In this document: positions 6,062-8,152 of the stretch, piece after piece | Layout: the number at the start of each line of letters is the position of its first letter | Numbering within the stretch: position 1 is the stretch's first letter | Assembly: GCA_002733155.1 (NCBI GenBank) | Contig: NVUO01000013.1 | Location: 30,079-38,230, forward strand | From: Sulfurimonas sp. | GTDB taxonomy: Bacteria; Campylobacterota; Campylobacteria; Campylobacterales; Sulfurimonadaceae | Direction: 5' to 3' | DNA length: 8,152 bases | Notes under the pieces: model-generated | What the model saw: only the letters and a program-made list of their open reading frames with translations | The model's database searches: none | What the model was told of the DNA's origin: nothing | Position numbers and translations under genes: made by a program

Positions 6062-8110
6062 CTACCACATACTTCTCCTGTTTGTATTTACAGTACCAAA
6101 ATTATTAGTTGATTTTACATTAACGCTTGATGCCTTACCACTCCAACCACTAATAGGGAAGAGAGCTGATTGATTTAAAAACCTAACCTTAAATTCATTA
6201 TTAATAGCATTATTATTATATTTATTATAAATTAGCCATGATTTAGGTGTATGAAGCATAGTTGCAATATATGGAAAGTTATTAGTATTGGCAGTTAATG
6301 TAGTAGATGATATATCATTATGAGTTTCAGTTATGCCATTATTGCTAATTATAAAATCATTTTTTTGAGATATATTTAATGTGCCACCATTTAAAAGAGT
6401 ATTATGTTTTGTATTTACATACCATCTTGGATCATCACTTATATTTGAATCTAAACCGTTTGGCAATAAACTTATATTTCCATCTGTATTACAATAGTTT
6501 TCATAATAAATAAATACAGTCCCATTATTAACATTAAAACTGTACTCAGATGCGTATGAGCGTGCGTAAAGAAAAGTAGCATTTCTATCAGCTATGCCAG
6601 TACCTGTAATTATAGTATTTGTATATGTAGATGAGGCATTTAGAGTTACATCATTACCCATTACTAAAAAAGGATTAATTGCAATTGATTTATTTCTATC
6701 AAAATTAAATCTAAGTTGATTATTATTAGTAGTACTTTTATAATTTATAAAAGCTGAACCATTAGTAAATACTAGGTTTGCATTATTAATTTCATCTCTT
6801 TTAATATTTGGAATATTTGCAGTATGCACATTAAAGCTAATATCGATATTGTTTTCCCAAAGATTATCTGTAAAATTATGTGTAATGGCACCTAAGGCAT
6901 TTACAGCTGTTATATTAGCATCTAAGGATGCAGATATATTATGGTCATTAGATATATATGTAAAATTAGTATTATTTGCATCACGAAGATGTGCATTTGA
7001 GATAGAAAAACTAGCTGGAATAAATGTAGCATTTAAATCACCACAAATATAGGCTCCATTTGGACTACAGTCCTGAGCTGTATCATCAGCATCTATAGCT
7101 GCCCAAGTTTTATCTTGGATTGATATAGTTATTTTTCCAACATCATCAAATTGTACAGCTGGAGTATTTGTACTTAAGCCATTTGTAAAGTTAGGGTTGC
7201 TAGTTATACTCACAGAGCCAAGCATGCTAGCTGTATCATCAATTAGTGCATCTGATCTATAATAAGTTGGCGGGTTTAATATACTTAGAGCCGAAGAAGT
7301 AGTGTATCCGCTACTAGCTAGACCTAAAAAATCTTCAGCTGTAATATTTAAATCTACATCTAGAGCTGAAGTGAGTAAGTTTATATCTGCCCCATCAGCT
7401 TTTTTCATAGTAAATTTATCTGGACGGACTGCGAAGTAATCATCTGAATCATATGTAACATAACATGGAATTTGATCTTCTATATCCGTAGAACCAGTAT
7501 CACATGCAATTTGTGCAGTATATGAGGGTGTATCTATTACTGTAGGAATTGTGCCAGAATAACCCCATACCCATTCTCCAGAACATTCTTCATGAGTTAC
7601 AGCGGGAATGACTGTACCACAATTAGACCCATCATAGTTAGTAGTTGTTATAGTTCCTTCACCTAAGGACGGTGTATTTCTTTCAAATTTTGCTAAACAA
7701 ATATCGAATCTTACAAAGGCTTTTAATACAGCCTGATTTACATTTAGATTTAAAAAACTTACAACATAACCGCTAGCCCCACCGCTTTTATATGTCATTG
7801 GGTCTTGATAATCAAAAATAGCTGTAGTATTGGGAATTAAGGAATTAACACCATTTTTATCACCAGCATATATTGCATATCCAAAATATCCATCTGTGTC
7901 AAAATCTGCTACGTACATATCTAGTGTTAAGTTGAAGTCTTGGTTTACAACTTTAGTTTTTATTACCGCATTACTTCTTGTAGTGTCGGTGTCAAAAACA
8001 TTAATGTTACCTAAATAACTACCAATACTTCTATCTGAACAGCCACTAAAAAGTAAAAAACTAAGGCTTAAAAAAAGTAAAAAAAAGTACCTAAAAAATA
8101 ATTCTCTCAT
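6062..8110 (-). CDS. MshQ-like large lipoprotein (DUF6701-like), head of the pilin cluster
   Basis: This 682-residue protein has a hydrophobic signal (MRELFFRYFFLLFLSLSFLL) ending in FSGC, a lipobox with Cys24 as the acylated residue, so it is a probable lipoprotein. Phe at -3 is slightly off consensus. The early region IKTKVVNQDFNLTLDMYVAD (50-69) and the middle block DYFAVRPDKFTM (224-235), QFDDVGKITISI (320-331) and ATFIPASFSIS (361-371) have the style of the DUF6701 region of MSHA biogenesis protein MshQ. In that family a 'FAVRP', a 'Y/F-x-E/D-V-G' and a 'G-R/xFIPxxF' element recur in this order. The LamG domain common in MshQ is absent. There are nine cysteines, and the C-terminal third is Asn/Thr-rich and beta-prone. 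The gene is followed after only 6-9 bp by a prepilin, so a role at the surface with the pilus, perhaps as a tip or adhesion protein, is inferred. GAGAGAG just before the ATG serves as a poor ribosome binding site. Confidence 0.6.
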   Translation of the reverse strand: MRELFFRYFFLLFLSLSFLLFSGCSDRSIGSYLGNINVFDTDTTRSNAVIKTKVVNQDFNLTLDMYVADFDTDGYFGYAIYAGDKNGVNSLIPNTTAIFDYQDPMTYKSGGASGYVVSFLNLNVNQAVLKAFVRFDICLAKFERNTPSLGEGTITTTNYDGSNCGTVIPAVTHEECSGEWVWGYSGTIPTVIDTPSYTAQIACDTGSTDIEDQIPCYVTYDSDDYFAVRPDKFTMKKADGADINLLTSALDVDLNITAEDFLGLASSGYTTSSALSILNPPTYYRSDALIDDTASMLGSVSITSNPNFTNGLSTNTPAVQFDDVGKITISIQDKTWAAIDADDTAQDCSPNGAYICGDLNATFIPASFSISNAHLRDANNTNFTYISNDHNISASLDANITAVNALGAITHNFTDNLWENNIDISFNVHTANIPNIKRDEINNANLVFTNGSAFINYKSTTNNNQLRFNFDRNKSIAINPFLVMGNDVTLNASSTYTNTIITGTGIADRNATFLYARSYASEYSFNVNNGTVFIYYENYCNTDGNISLLPNGLDSNISDDPRWYVNTKHNTLLNGGTLNISQKNDFIISNNGITETHNDISSTTLTANTNNFPYIATMLHTPKSWLIYNKYNNNAINNEFKVRFLNQSALFPISGWSGKASSVNVKSTNNFGTVNTNRRSMW

Positions 8111-8152
8111 ATCTCTCTCTAATTATAATATAAATATATATTATATAAAAAA
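8111..8152 (-). promoter_or_regulatory. AT-rich upstream region of the pilin cluster with possible -10 elements
   Basis: On the minus strand two TATAAT hexamers are present, at 8145-8140 and 8127-8122, in 42 bp that are almost entirely A and T. The upstream one would start transcription near 8133 and leave room for the GAGAGAG (8119-8113) before the ATG at 8110. The window ends here, so a -35, a regulator site or an upstream operon member cannot be assessed. Confidence 0.35.

Noticed and set aside
6849..8018. Two short + strand open frames (6849-7052 and 7830-8018)
   Set aside because: Both are inside the MshQ-like gene on the other strand, with no start signals or protein-like features.

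Overview
The window is AT-rich bacterial DNA that fits a Campylobacterota (Epsilonproteobacteria) genome of the Sulfurimonas/Arcobacter kind. The evidence is the low GC, a short RecG, a soluble coiled-coil/MCP/CZB chemoreceptor like Helicobacter TlpD, pilin leaders of the form Ala|FTxIEL, and promoters with an extended -10 (TGnTATAAT) but no clear -35. The genus cannot be fixed from this sequence alone.

Layout, left half (+ strand): the C-terminal end of an M16-family zinc protease (1-267), a CZB-domain cytosolic chemoreceptor with its own promoter (317-1408), and the DNA helicase RecG (1472-3262). A perfect 9-bp inverted repeat lies in the 63-bp gap in front of recG. At 3263-3461, between the converging recG and hpf genes, is a cluster of REP/BIME-like palindromic repeats. 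Its hairpin arms differ between copies but keep their pairing.

Layout, right half (- strand): the long-form ribosome hibernation factor HPF (4004-3462) has its own promoter. Upstream of it on the same strand is a tightly packed four-gene cluster, read from 8110 down to 4075: a large MshQ-like lipoprotein, then three proteins with type IV prepilin N-termini that resemble MshD, MshO and MshP. The last three are linked by a TAATG junction and a 25-bp overlap. Together they look like the minor-pilin and surface-protein part of an MSHA-like type IV pilus or pseudopilus system. The major pilin and the assembly machinery are not in the window.

The most unusual point is the first pilin gene. Its prepilin leader and hydrophobic helix lie in frame between the stop codon of the lipoprotein gene and the first ATG, and this stretch has no ATG, GTG or TTG. 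Initiation at ATA or ATT, or a lost start codon, is implied. Starting at the first ATG would remove the whole targeting segment.
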